This document shows positions 46,501 through 61,500 of a stretch of 64,000 bases of DNA, one piece after another (position 1 is the first letter of the stretch; each line of letters opens with the position of its first letter). Below the pieces are notes generated by a model that was not told the DNA's origin, did not search any database, and saw nothing but the letters and a program-made list of their open reading frames with translations. The stretch comes from Ehretia macrophylla (taxonomy: Eukaryota; Streptophyta; Magnoliopsida; Boraginales; Ehretiaceae). Both the position numbers and the translations under genes were made by a program. Location of the stretch: positions 10,191,001 to 10,255,000 of the forward strand of contig CM075777.1 in the NCBI GenBank assembly GCA_037974665.1, written 5' to 3'.

Positions 46501-49500
46501 CAGTTCCCAGCTGGTATGTATCTTTTGCATTAGTAGGCTTTGTATTCTATACTTTCCCGGGGTAATTTTCTGCGCTTGTAGAATTCTATTTTCTTGATTT
46601 AGTATTTCGAGTTCTGAAGATATATCTGTTGATGATGCCCTAGTGATTTGTCTATCTATGTCCTGGTGATGATCTAGAATGTGGGCACTCCACGTAAATA
46701 TCTTGTAATCATGAAAGCATATAATTCTTTAGGATTCTTTCAGGTACTCCTATATTTTGTTCCATTAGATGATCATATAAGCATCTGAGCATGCAGTTCC
46801 CACTTCTGGACTTCTCCAATACCGACCTATTTTGGGAACTCCAACGTGTGTGATGATTAAATGTCTACATGTTTTGACTTTTCTTTTCTGATGGGGGGAG
46901 GGGGTAGGGTGTGGGTGGTTTGAGAAGGATCGGTGAAGACCCCATAGTTTTATTGAAAAAAGTGAATGATGATTTAAGGATCTGCTTTTCGCAAGTCACT
47001 AATTTTCAGAGATGACGTGCAGAACATGCTTCAGGCCGTACAGGAGTAAGGCTATGCAAGTGTGAGGCATGTTTGGCTCTTGTGTTTTCCATAAGGGCTT
47101 CGTCACAATTCAATATTACTTGGACCTGTCATCGGGCTTCTATTTGGATGCTTTATCCCATGAGCAATTAGTTTCTTGAAATCTGCAAACAGTTAATTGA
47201 TTTTTTGGATTATGTGATTTTTTCGCATAGATTGAGTTATCGGGTTTATCATTCTTGGTCCTTTTTTCGGCCACTCTACTGTCTGTTGTGTGATTTGGCA
47301 GCTTATGTGCGACACTCAAATGGTGAATCACTGAAGTCAAATCCATCTTACTGGGTTTCCTTACTTTTGACATGATTTAAATAATATCATAATGAGAAAA
47401 AGAAATTATCTCGTTAGATCTTACCTATCTTTTCAGAACAAGTTTCTATCCAGAGGCCTGTGAGTCAAAGTTCATTTGAAATTTGGGGTCTCACTTCCTT
47501 CAGAGAGTTTGCATTTTGTTGCTATGCGAATAATGAGATATTGCGAAATCTAAGTTGACTTCAATGCAGAACCAGTCATTTTGATCAGTTGTATACTCAG
47601 TCATTGAATGGTCAACTGTGATGAACAAGCACTACTAGGTTTGAAAATTCTTTTGAGTGGGTTACATAAAGTTGGTTATCCATAACCATATGGTCATATC
47701 ACTTTTTCACTATGGCTACTTGTGATATAAGTTACAGCTCATAAAAGAGTGTGTTTTGTACTTGGTGATTAACGGTTTACCATTTTCATTGGTATTGGAT
47801 TTGGCATAATGCTTTGAGGAATTTTGGACCTTGGAATTAATTTTGGCTTTTCTCCATGGATATTTATATTTGGCAAGTGAGTTTTATTCAGTTAATGGTA
47901 TATCTATTAAATATATTCCTTTAGTTATGACTACAGCTGTACATCTGTGTTATTCTTCATTATTTTCTGTTACCCTTCTTGTAATCACTCTGGCTGTATT
48001 TTGATCATGATATTCCAATCTGCACATATGCTGTGACACCTTTTACCTTTCGGTTGTATTTCAATCCTCTTTTCTCTTTCTACCTTTGTGTTTCATGTGT
48101 GTTTCCTTTAAATGACAACTGTGTTTTCATGATTTAAGTGTAAGTTCTATTGCAACTATTTTATGTCCAGGTTTGTTGCAGTGGAAAAGATAAAGGACCA
48201 ATTGCTGGAGAACAACAAACAAACATACTGGGTTCCAGATTTCGTGAAGGTTGAAAATTCTTTGCTCAAGAGTTGGATTTCAAATGAATTCCTCAAAATT
48301 TGATCGGATCATTTGTTCTAAACAGTATGTTAAGCCACAATAAAGTTCTGCCGACCTTAATATAAAGAATCAAACACGAATCACCTGCCTCGCTTAATTA
48401 AAAATAGGTCATCGTCAGAATCAAAACCATGCCAACACCAAACACACCTATTCTTGTGTTGTCGGCCAGAATCCTTGGTGAAGATGAAGGTGATGACGAG
48501 AAGGGGTGGTGGTTGTTGATGATGGTTTTCTTATTGGTGATGATGCTGTTGTTGATGGGTCTGTCTATAAGTCTACTTTTAAGTTTCATGAGATGCTACA
48601 ATTCTACATCTATTTTTAAGATGTGACTGAAGCATTGTGATTTATGATTCGATATGATTCAAGATTCGTAAAAATGATATTTCGATTCAGGATGATTCAC
48701 AATGATTCACAATTTGAGAACTATGTTTGGGAGATATATGATTTGAGTTTTCGATCAATTCACACCATTTTATTGTCTTCATTCTTCTCTCCTCTGTTTG
48801 AACTTTTCTCTTTTCAATATTATTCCTTTTTTGGGGACTGGTGGCTTTTACAATCAAGATTCCTTGGTATACCAACTTATGGTGAAAGATTTTTCCCCTT
48901 AAATTATTATGGCTAGGCAGATTTCCAGTATATATGCAAATTGCGTTTTCGGGGTCTCTGAATGTCTACTATTTTTCATCTTCATTTTCCTAGTGTGTCA
49001 ATGCAATTTGTCACTAGAACTACCAAATGGTCATCAAGAACTTCAGACTGATGTGATTTTTGAGCACTTTTCTTGTACCTTTTTTACTGTAGAATGCTTT
49101 AGATCCTTCTTTTGTTTTATTGATGTGAAAACACCTTTGATTTCAATAGGTTATGTGATGGAGATTGTTGCTATAGTATTGTGAAACATGCCTAAGTTAT
49201 CAGTAACAAAGAGATTCTATGTTTCCTTTAGATCATATCTTTTTTTTAGATTATCTAAGCTGTTTTGCTAACTTTTTAGATGGTCTACAGGTTTGAGATT
49301 GAATGTCTCTACTTTAGTAGCTTTGAGAATGTTTGCAGGTTTGGATATGTAAAGAATATAGAGCAAACATATTTGAATGTAAATGTCAATATATAAACTG
49401 TATCATGCCAATGTGCTGAATGATATGAGCAATATCTACCTTTCTTATGAGAATGCCCTTAATGTCTCGATTGTTTTGTTAAGGTTTAATCTTCAAATGG

Positions 49501-52500
49501 TAATAAATGAAGTAATTTTCTTTTATTGGTCTGTTTTCATTCTAACCTCTCCCCTTGAGACAATATGTGGTTCAGATCGGGATCAGATGTATCTCAATTC
49601 TCATGTATTGTAGTTAGTCTGGTCCTTTGACAAAAATGTGGCCCTTGCCATGCGTCCACATCCTGATAAGCTTTATCCTTTTATTTTAATCTGCATGATA
49701 GGGGGATCTTGTAACAGTTGAAGTGTGTGAATCAGTATGGCAATTTTATTATAGATGCAGCATTTAGCATTTTATCTACCTACTGCTGTTATGGAACAGG
49801 AAAAGCGCTTCCACAATTGGTTAGAAAATGCAAGAGACTGGGCTGTCAGTAGAAGTAGGTTTTGGGGAACCCCCCTTCCAGTATGGGTCAGTGAGGATGG
49901 AGTGGAGATTGTGGTCATGGATTCTATTGACAAACTGGAAAAGCTTTCTGGTGTTAAGGTTTGTTATTTTTACACACTCCTATAGATATATATTGTTTTC
50001 CCTTTTATGTTCTTCCCATTGTACATTTTAATTTTCTATTTGATTTGTGCGTGAAATGCCATTGTGGACATTGAAGGGCTACCTTGCTTCCCCATATGTA
50101 AAAGCTTCGAGTCTGTAATGATTGTGGATTCGCTTGTTCTACTTCTTGGTTTTATATGATTTCTAGTTACTAGAACTCTATATTCATTTGTATAATTCCA
50201 TCTTTCCTGAAGTTGCAATCGAGCTGGTGGATGGTTCAGCATTTTCTTGAATACTTTTATCATGGGAAAAATATCTTGAGCTCATATGATAGGAGTAAGA
50301 GTTGGGATGAGTTTCCTGGCATCGGTTGTGCAGAAACATGTGTGAAATTTTTTCTCGAACATGCACCTGATTTGTGGGTTTCTTTTGACATATTTCACTC
50401 TATGCATTTAGTTATGCAGTCAGTACATCCGGTGACATTCATAGACAATCTTGCAATTTTATAACTTGAATAAAATGCCCAATAATTTATGTGTATTTGG
50501 TGATTTGCGTTTAGTGCCATACTCTTTCATTTTGATTTAAGCATGTATTATTTGTTTGCCTTGTTCCGTCTTAATTTTGTAAAGAAGTGTCATCAGTTAG
50601 TATGTTACATGGTTCTCATAAGTCAGAGCTGCCTTGTATATTCCATTTTCAACAATCAATTGTGAAGTTAGAAGGCTGTTGAAATGTTCCATGATTTTGG
50701 TTGATGCATACTACCTTTAGTAACCAATTCAAGGAGCAGGAGTGAGCATCAGGGTTCAAAAATTCATGGTCTGATAGCACTGTGGGATCATGAATATAAT
50801 GAACGTGGGGATCCAATAAATATATTACTGCGTCCTCATCCAAAACCATGTGCGTTTATGTTTTCATGCCCATATGAATTATATAACCAGTTATAGTTAT
50901 GTACGAATATGAATTGATTATGCTGTGAGACAGAAAAGACTGTTTCTGTGGAAAACATTTGAAATCAATGTTACTTGAATACGTCTATGACCTTCTATAA
51001 TGTGCTGGTGATATTTTTCTGTCTTCAGATTAGTTGTCCTACTATTGTGTTAATAGGAAAACAGGAGTGAGAAAAGAAAAAGCAGGAGTTTGCACTTTGG
51101 GCAGTGGACTGAGACCAACTTATCTTCAGTTGCTTGTGTTTGTGTGTGTGTGTGTGTGGGTGTGTGAGGGAGGGAGAGAGAGGGAGGGAAGCTTGTAAAA
51201 TAAGATCTATAGGACGTTACTAGTGGTATAAGATAAGACTATGAAAAATAGTCTTCTAAATCTTCTTTTGGTTGCTATTAATGTAGCAGCTTCACTTGAC
51301 AAACGCTTCTTCTACAAGGACTGAGAATTGGTTGAGTTTGGAATGCTCCATAAATCATGCTAAGGAGAGAAGATTAACAACTATGTCGCTCGTAAGCAGT
51401 GAAAGAATGTTGCCATGTATAATGAATTGTCTCTATTACTTCACTAATGTGTCTCCAGTGTTACTTATGCTTTAGTTGTTGGTTTTTATTATCTCTATTA
51501 CTTCTTTTTTTTTGCTAAAAGCAAGGATGTCATTACCATATCTCTATTACTTCTTGCCGTATAATGAAGAGTGAGATGGTGTTATCCTGGTGATCGGAAA
51601 TCTTACACAAACTAATAATGGGCCACTCCTTGGTGCTTCAGAGATGAAATTATCCTACTGTTGGAAAACCCTACTCAAACTAATAATTATGAGATTGTTT
51701 TTAGTTATACATTCTGTTTCCTGTCTCAAATAAAAAGGTATAAAGAGATCTCCTGTCCGGAATTGTTCTTTATTTTCTTTTCTCATGGTCTGAATTATTA
51801 TTATTTATTTATTTTTATTTTTATTTATTTTTTTTATTTATTTTTTTCTTTTTCCTCTTCTCGTGGTCTGAATAAGTTTGTTTTTTTCTTTTTTGTTTGT
51901 TTGTTTGTTTGTTTGTTTTCCCTCTTCTCATGCCATTGTTATTTGCAAAACTTTACCTTTTTATGCTTCATCTTTTTAGTGCACTCCTTTTTTCATGTAT
52001 TCACCAATGATTTTGCAATGTGCAGGTGACTGACTTGCTTCGCCACAAGATTGATCATATTACAATACCATCCAGTCGTGGCCCTGAATTTGGTTCTCTA
52101 CGACGCGTGAAGGATGAAAGAGCAATTTCTTACATTAGATTGAATTTTTATTTAATTATTATCCATAGAGCTTATTGTTTATTGTTTGGTGTTTCTCTCA
52201 GTAATAAAACTAAGGGTTCATAGCCATTATTTCATTGTTATAATACCTTAGGCTGTTGTTTTGAAGGCTTCAAAAGTATAATCACATCCAACACTTTTTG
52301 TGCTTAACAGCAGTACTCGATCAAAACCTTAGGCACTAGAGCTTTCTCTTTAACCTGAAAAACTGTCCAAGTCCTGTCAATGTTTATCGGATTTCTCAGA
52401 ATTAACAGTTTTGTGGAAACCAATCATTCTCATTTTTACAAAAAAATCTGCTGTTTTTCTTTTAAAAGTATGTTTTCATGGTTGGAAACACTTATTTTAT

Positions 52501-55500
52501 GGATAAAGAAAGGTTGTTTAGCAATTGGTATGTTAGTCACACTTTGCTTTTCCTATCTCCCCAAAAATAAATCCTATTGGTCTTGCTGAGATATAACCTA
52601 TTGTTGCATTTTGTCAGCAATTAAGAAAAGCCTATATCTTAATGTAGTTAACTTTAATCTCAAGTTTATGGTTAATCTCTCTCTTCATTACCTACATTTG
52701 TGGGTACCTTTTGCTGTATGGTGTAAGTTGCATGCAGCATGGCGGTATTTCAAATATCCTGCTGAATGATGTATATTTATATTTCTTTGAACTTGAAAGT
52801 TCCAGGTTCATGATGAAGTATCAATTTGTTTCAGTTCCTAGATCTTGATATTCAATATGTTAGATCTTCTACTTGATATTCAAAAGGGTTTATGATGCAC
52901 ATTCTACTGATTCGTGGTCCTATGCCAAGCCAAACATGATTGGAGCCTATTTTGTGTTTCGCCTTGCGTTTTGATTTTCTCTGAAGCCATTTGTCAGAAC
53001 CTTTGTTTAGGATGGTTAACGACGAATTCGTCCTCCTTTATTTTCTCTCTTTCTGTCCTTTCTTTTGCTACTCTGTGATTTTCCAGAGTCCGTGAGATCA
53101 ACGGTGACACTATGGGATTACAACCATTGCTTATTAGTTTCTTTGATGCTTTTGGATATTTGGATGTTTGGATGTCAGTTTTCACCTTAGGGAAATGATC
53201 CCTACTAAGCTGTTTTGGTTGTTTCCACTTCCCACTGAATTATAAGGTCATCTAAAGGAAATATACCCCTGCCTTAGCACTGGTGGTACTGCATTGCCTA
53301 AGACATTATTTTGGGAAAACCATTTCCCTGATGGCCTCTTGTAAGGATTTCTCTGAGCTTCTGTACTTCAATGAAGTTTGTAGTGCGATTGGAGTGTTTC
53401 AATAGATTTAGTTAACTCTTGATCTTTCTTTTTTCTCTTTCTTTTTCTTTTTAAGAGAATATTTGTAGCTTTCCATATTGTGCTCGCTTCTATCCCCTAC
53501 ATCTTTCCTCTTATGGGGAAATTGAAAGACAGAGAAGGGAATGCAAGAAAAGGTAAAGAGAGGAGCTCTATTGTATTTATCCTTTTCTTCCTCCTACTTG
53601 GTGTCTTTCCGCTAAGTTAATGGGGTAAAGAGTCTATCACTTTGTTACATGGTCCTTGAATAGATTATATTCCCTGCATGTTCTCTTTTTAGTCTAAATG
53701 ATCAAGCTCTCTATCCCCTAGGTCTTTAAGTATAAATTGAAAAAGAGAATCTAGTGTTTTAGACTGTACCTTCTTTATTTGTTGGAGAGACTAAAGTATT
53801 GGAATGCCAAGTCAGAGAGAGGGATGTGACTGTCTATAATTTTCCTTTTTACTAGTTCTCACCTGGTAATCCGAGGTAGATGTGTATCATAATGATAGCC
53901 TTGTCTATATGTTGCAGAAGTAATTTATATATGGATGTATATGATGCTTGCATATTGTTTATCTCAGTTTTGTAACATCCCCCCATCTCTCCCCCCCTCT
54001 CTTCCTCTTCTTCTCTTTTATGTTATTCGTGTAGCTCTCCCCAATTCAGTTCTAATTAATACTGCTTTGTGCATCTACAACATAATTATCTTCAAACCTT
54101 GTACTTCACGAAGACAATTCACCCCTCTTAAAGTTTTACCATTTTTGTTTGTTTAGTGACATGAATGTGTACTTTATCTGTTCAGGTGTTTGATTGCTGG
54201 TTTGAGAGTGGGTCCATGCCTTATGCATATATCCACTATCCATTTGAGAATGTTGAACTCTTTGAGAACAATTTTCCTGGACATTTTGTGGCTGAGGGAC
54301 TTGATCAAACTCGTGGATGGTCAGTTCCTTTTATATTCTGATGATTCTTCTTCACTACTAATTGAAGTACAACAGGATGCCTGAAAAAGTTGAATCCTAT
54401 GCCCAATTTTATCACCTTTGTCTTAAAGATGGCTTGTATATGTTTGTGCATCAACTCCCAAAAACTTTCAAACCCATGTTCGACACTTCTTGATCATGTC
54501 CACATTAAAAGGATTAATTCTGAACACTTTTGGCCACTTTGTAACACCTTTTGGACATGCATCTGATTCTCACAATGCATCTAGTTGACAAAGTAAAAGT
54601 AAATTTTCTTGTAAAAATAAACAAATAAAAAGTCTTGTCTAAGCTAGAAAACTTGTTTGAATTAATGTCTCTGAGATCGCAATTGAGTGATTTTGATAAG
54701 GATGGTATAGCTACCTAGCTCAGAATTACTTTACATTACTTGTACAGCAAGAATAGAGAGAATAGGATAGCTAGCATTGGACTGACAGTTGTCAGTTAGT
54801 TAGTTAACTAACTAACAGACTGTCAAGGCCAAAGAGATGATGATGCTGCAGTAAGAAACTCAACTCATCTCTTTATAAATACTTGTACATGTATCTGAAA
54901 TCATTAAGCAATAAAATTTTCAGATTTTTCTATTCTCTTTCTCTCTCTAGCTAGGGTTTTCTTCATGGTATCATAGAGCCATTTTTTATCCTCGAGGTAG
55001 TATCTTCATTGGAGAACACCATAATTCTCCATTAAAGCTTCAATCTAAGCTTTCTTCCTTCAATCGAAGCTTCGTTGAAGCTTAATTGTGCAGATTTCAT
55101 TGAGATTATACTCATTTCTGCACAACAAAACCCTAACTTTCATACTTTTTTGTTCCTCCATTGGAGAACACTTCAAAGCTTCCTCACACCTTCAAATTGA
55201 AGCTGAGATCCCTCAATCGAAGCTTCAGTAAAGCTTCTTCAAGAATCTACAAAGATTAGCTTCAGACTTTCATCTTGAAACTCTAATTTTCATTGCTGAT
55301 GGCTTCTTGGATGATCTTCATCTTCCTCCTAAATTGAAACTTCTCATTCAGAATCTTAACTCTCTAGTCCGCATAAAGCTGGACAATCATAATTACATCA
55401 TTTGGAAGACAGAAATGCAGACAATCCTTCAAGCTCCCCACTTGTTTGATTATTTTACTGGCAAGAATGCTTGTCCACCACATCAGCTTGTGGGCATGAT

Positions 55501-58500
55501 TAGATCGTGGTTGATAGTACAGTTGAGAAGACTAGAGAGTGAGATGGTTGCACATCTGACCAAGTCTTTAAGCAGGGACCTTATGATGTTCTTGACCAGT
55601 CGGATCTTGACTACGGACCTTACAATGTTCTCGACCAGTCAGATCCTGACTACCAGTATTAGAAGAGGAGATGCTATTTTTGTTACTTCATTCGTATGGA
55701 TATGATGCTTATTCTATTATAGCTGCTCGGAGATGATAGATCGGATTGTTACTTGGGTCACCTCAAGGTGCAATTATTTGTGTTACATGAGATTCGGGAG
55801 GTTGAGAAAGGTTTTTGATATTTTTACTCTTTATCTTTTTAGTTTGGAGGAATAGTGCAGGAAGGGATCAAGATCAAGCCGAGGTGTTATATGCAATCAT
55901 TTACTGATGATTTCTAGCGGGCTATGTAGAAACTTTGGAAATCTCCAGATCAAGAGGTTGAGGTCTGAACTACGGCAGAGTGTTTGCTGCAAGATTGAGA
56001 TCAATATCTTTTAAATTTCAACTAAAAGGAAAAGTGGTGTGTGTATATCAGTTTATATACGTATGCTACCCTTATAAAAATTTAGATGTGAGACATGTAT
56101 ATGGACAGAATAGTAAAAATATAGAAAAGAATGAATCCAAAAGTTAAAGTTTATTTGATGTTGGAGTATTTTCGAACTATTCCATTGTTTAGGTGCTGAA
56201 GTGCATCATTTATTCAAAAGGACCAACACATGCTAATATAATTGAAAATAAAATAGAAAAGAGAACCTTATATATATATGTATGTATCATATTATACGAG
56301 AGCCGATCCTCTCCCATCATACCAAAAATGTCCAGGGAGAATTACGAAAGATGGCCGTTTCGGCTTGATTTGTTAAACATCTATTAAGCAGCTTGAAAAA
56401 CAAACTGGTGTTGGATGCTTAAAATTGATATTGGAAGTGTTCAAGTCTAAATATAGCCTCAGGATTCAGCATTTTTGTGAAATGACATGATCAATCAGGG
56501 TTAAGACAACCCGACCCAGGTCACTTGAGTTTTGTCATAACCCTATCTTGTCACATTGGTCCTGCAAGTCCTTCTAGAAGTTATCATATAGGAAAACCCA
56601 TTAACTTATTCATAGGCCATTAGATTTTGGTTCAACTTGCCAGGCTGGTTGGTTAATAATCCTGGTTATCTCAGTTAAATGGACCAGCCGTAAAACTGGC
56701 TTATCATTGCTAATTCGATAACTCATTTTCCTCTTTCATTTTTCTGCTTCATTTTCAGTTTTATTGTACATTTCAATGCTTCCTTCAGACTTATCTGCAG
56801 TCATCTTAAGATAACCTGCATTGGTGGTGTAACTAATTGTGTGAATCCTGTGGTAATTAGATTTGTTTTCCTCTCTTGAAATATTCCGCTAAGACAAATT
56901 TTTAAACTTATGTTATGCCTACATTTTGCAGGTTCTACACTCTTATGGTCCTATCCACTGCACTATTTGGAAAACCTGCTTTTAGAAATCTTATTTGCAA
57001 TGGACTTGTCCTTGCTGAGGATGGAAAAAAGATGAGTAAGAGATTGAAGAACTATCCTCCGCCTTCAGAAGTTATCAATGATTATGGTGCTGTAAGTATA
57101 GCTAAACACAGCCATTGTTGCTATGGCAATCACACAATCATACCATGTGTTCTATCGATAGTAATACTACTGCTGCTATTGCATGTCACAGTTCTCAATA
57201 CTTGAATTTCATCATGAACAAACCATTGAACATCTTGTAGTCTGTTGTACAAGATGCCTACTACTACTGTTCCTGCTGCTACTGCTACTACCGCTATATG
57301 TAATCGCAACTGATTTAAAACACATCATGGATGAATAATTTATGTGAATCTGTTGTGCAGGATGCATTGCGATTGTACATTATAAACTCTCCAGTTGTCC
57401 GTGCAGAGCCTTTACGTTTTAAAAAAGATGGAGTCTATGGTGTGGTGAGTATTCTGTAAAATTGGTACTTTTATATTTTGTGAGGGAGCCTTCTGTGAAT
57501 GAGTTTCTTGGTGCAACTTATCAATTTATTTTCTGAATTTTGTGTTAGGAAGAGGATCAGTTCGCTGTCGGATTTTGGTCTTCAGTCTCTTTCTTTGATT
57601 TTTTTAGTGATTTGGTGGGTATTTTCTATGCAGGTTAAAGATGTGTTTTTGCCATGGTATAATGCTTATAGGTTCCTTGTTCAGAATGCAAAGAGACTAG
57701 AGGTTGATTGTCTTGCACCATTTGCACCTATTGATCAAAATATTCTCCAGAATTCTTCAAATGTTCTTGATCAATGGATCAATTCGGCGACCCAAAGCTT
57801 GGTTCATTTTGTTCGTCAAGAAATGGATGCTTATAGACTGTATACGGTTAGTTGTCTTTAAAGTAAAATGAAAAGCTTCTGCTATCAAGTACTTGTTTGC
57901 CTGCTATGGTGATCGAACATGAACTCTTGAAAATACATCTAATTCAACTTATATTAAATAAATAGTGTAATTACGTGTCTATATGAGTGCGTATTTTACA
58001 AATTACAATATAGTAACTGCTTCTATTTTTCTTCCTTATAGGTGGTTCCATATCTCCTAAAATTTCTGGATGATCTAACGAATATATACGTGCGGTTCAA
58101 TCGGAAGAGACTCAAGGGTCGTACTGGGGAAGAAGACTGCAGAACTGCTCTTTCAACTCTTTACCATGTAAGATGCCAGCTCTGACTACTTGGGGCCCGA
58201 AGGCTGCTTTGATCTTCTGTGCATAAACATATTGATTGCCACATGCTTCTATAACTAATTCCTTGATCTGTGCATAATTTGTTTGATACTGTTTCCCATG
58301 ACAAAAATGCCCGTGAAGTATTTAAGATTAGAAAAACGGTGAACTCGATTATGACCCCTAAAAAAAGAACGGTGAAGAACATGTATAACATCAATGACGA
58401 ATATTAATAGTTTAAGTTGTGTATGTCATTTGGATTCTTAAAGGGTAGGTGAATGAAATTAATGTTGGAATCCTTGAACATTGGTTATTGACAAGTCCAA

Positions 58501-61500
58501 GAGAAGTAGTAATTGACATTTACATTTACCGAGTGTGAGGTCAATTGAATGATTACTTACCATTTATCTGTTTTCGTTTCAGTTTCTTGCAGCCTGCTTA
58601 ATATTTTTAATTTGTTGCCATGTGGCTTTGAACTTAGGTGCTGCTGACATCATGTAAAGCCATGGCTCCTTTTACACCATTCTTCACTGAGGTTCTTTAT
58701 CAAAACCTGCGAAAAGTTTGCAAAGGTTCAGAGGAAAGTATTCACTATTGCAACTTTCCAAAAGTTGAAGCAAAGGTACTGTTTATTTTTGTATCTGTTT
58801 TCTCGTCTCATACATCTCTAATAATTGCGGAAGTTTTCCAAATAATGCTTATTCTTCCTGTCTCTGCCTCACTATTTGATATATGTTTAATATTGTCCCA
58901 GAGAGAGGAACGCATCGAAAGAAGTGTTAAGAGGATGATGACCATAATTGATCTTGCACGCAATATCCGAGAGCGTCATAATAAACCTCTAAAGACACCA
59001 CTGAGGTAGTGCATCTAACTTCTATTTATTCCCGCCCCCCAACTCATTTTCAGTCTTCTTGTAGGTTTAATGTTTTCCTGCTGTAAACTTGTACTCTTTC
59101 AGGGAGATGGTGGTTGTACATCCTGATGAAGAGTTCCTAGATGACATTGCTGGTAAACTAAGAGAGGTCTGTAGGCTTGCATTTTTCTTTCTTGCATTAA
59201 GGATAACTGCAAAATGAAAAAAAAACAGATGGATGCCAATGTCAGTAGAATCTAGAAATTTTCAATTTAGAAAATGCTATAAGATCAGGAGTCTCTCTAG
59301 TCAACATTAAGACAATTTCGTTCTTTGATGTGTATGCATATAATCTTCCTCAAGCAGAGAGTACTATGAGCTTGCATTTGGATTTTCATACTTATTTTAA
59401 TTTCCTATCATTAAAAGACTTTAGATCAATGTGTATAAGAATCATTTGTGGATGGCAAAAGATTTTGTCGGGGATATGAAACCCATTGAAGTAGATGACC
59501 ATGAAAGATAGTTAAGAATGAGGATGGATTTCAAAGTACGCCATTTTAGTGAGAACTTAATCCATTAGAAAGACTTAAAACATTTAAAATGGACTAACTA
59601 GAAATCCATTATAACAAAAATCCTTCCATCCTATGGATCCCCAGGGAGCTTATTCCTCCTCCACCCTCCCCTTTCTCTCAGTTGCTCAAGTTTGTCATTA
59701 ACAAGATATTTTTAACCAGATAAATAAGAAGTTTATCGGTTTGGGGTAGCTCTCAAGTTGCTGACCTTATCCAAAACTGCTCATTTCATATCCAATTTGG
59801 TTCTGCTTCTCGCTTTTTACCCTCCTAGGATCTTGTGTCTTCTTTATTGATTTTCTATTGCCTCTGTTTCAATTGCAGTATGTACTTGAGGAACTTAATG
59901 TGAAGTCTTTGGTTCCATGCAATGACACCTTGAAGTATGCTTCCTTGCGTGCAGAACCTGATTTCAGGTAATGTTGATTATGTTGCTGAAGTTATCTTTC
60001 ATATGCTTCCGATTAACTCTTTTTAACAAAATGAATTCTCTTTTCTCAGTGTGTTGGGGAAAAGGCTTGGGAAGTCGATGGGAGTTGTTGCTAAGGAAGT
60101 CAAGGCTATGTCAACAGAAGATATAGTAGCTTTTGAGAAAGCGGGAGAAGTTACCTTTGCAACCCATACTTTGAAGCTTAATGAGATAAAGGTGAGTAGG
60201 GTGTAATATGTACCTCTTTTGGTTATTTTGGTTCTGATATATGGTTGGAATTGCACTTATATACACCACTGAGAATGGTTATTTGTTGATCGATGACGCT
60301 ACAATCTATCCTTTTTGTTAAGGTGTTATTAGCCAGCTATATGTATATGCATATTATAGGAGTACACTCTAATCGGAGTTGCTCAATACAAGTTCTGTCA
60401 ATTTATGTTGTATATGAATATAAGAGGTGGATAACATGCTTGTTACAGATACACACTTAAAAAGTCTGAAATGTAGAGCTTTCAACCTTTACCCCTCCAA
60501 AGATCTGGTGTAAATTTATCTTGGCATTTGGCTCCTATATATTTAAAGAGTGAAACTTTAGAGATTTCTTGTTTGGGTTTTGCTACTTCCAAATTTTTAA
60601 ATATGTTTAATTTATATCCTTGGATGACGTTACCTATATCCATTAGTTTGGCACTTTGTTTAAAATAATCCATTAGTTTGGCAATCTTCCTTCAAATGTA
60701 TAATGTTTAGAATGAGATGCTTATATCTTTGTCCCTTCACTAATGAACTTGTAGATAATCCGAGGTTTCAGACGTCCTGACAATGTGGCTGAAGAAGACA
60801 TGGACGCTGCAGGAGATGGTAGGAAATAGTTGGCCTTTTATCATCTTGTTCTCTATCTGTTAGGATTGACACCATCTGTTAAATTTTATGTTCCGTTTCA
60901 ATTTCAGGTGATGTTTTAGTGATATTAGATTTGCGCCCGGATAACTCATTGTTTGAGGCTGGTGTTGCCCGTGAGGTACTTGTGAAGTTATTGAATCCTT
61001 TCTTCATGGAAGAAGAGGGTGTTTGTATATATGTATTTGTCTAATATTGGTATCATTTTTTTATTTTTTTATTTTGATGTTCCTCACCAGCTTTCTGATT
61101 TAAATTTCCTTGTTCATAGGTTGTTAATCGGATCCAAAAGTTGAGGAAGAAAGCTGGGCTTGAACCCACAGATATGGTTGAAGTATTTTTCAAATCCTCA
61201 GATGAAGATGAATCTCGAGCTCGGCAAATTTTGGATTCGCAGGTATCTACTTGATCTCGTCATTTCTGTGTCTTGCAATTTTAATTCATTCTTGCTACTA
61301 TGCTCATGCTAAATAGGGAACTAAGCTCTTGTTTTTCTTTTTTTACCTGGGAAGACTTTAATGTTAATTATGTCTTGATTTTTCCACTTGACAATATCAT
61401 TGTTTATGTTTGCTGGAGGAAGCAGGAATTCTGAATTTCATATCAATGAAAAGAATGTATCATTTTTATATTTGCGGCCTTCCTATAAATTGTTTTATCT

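Noticed and set aside
51661..52029. 122-codon ORF at the end of IleRS intron 9
   Set aside because: F/L/S-rich translation of the pyrimidine-rich intron end, not a gene.
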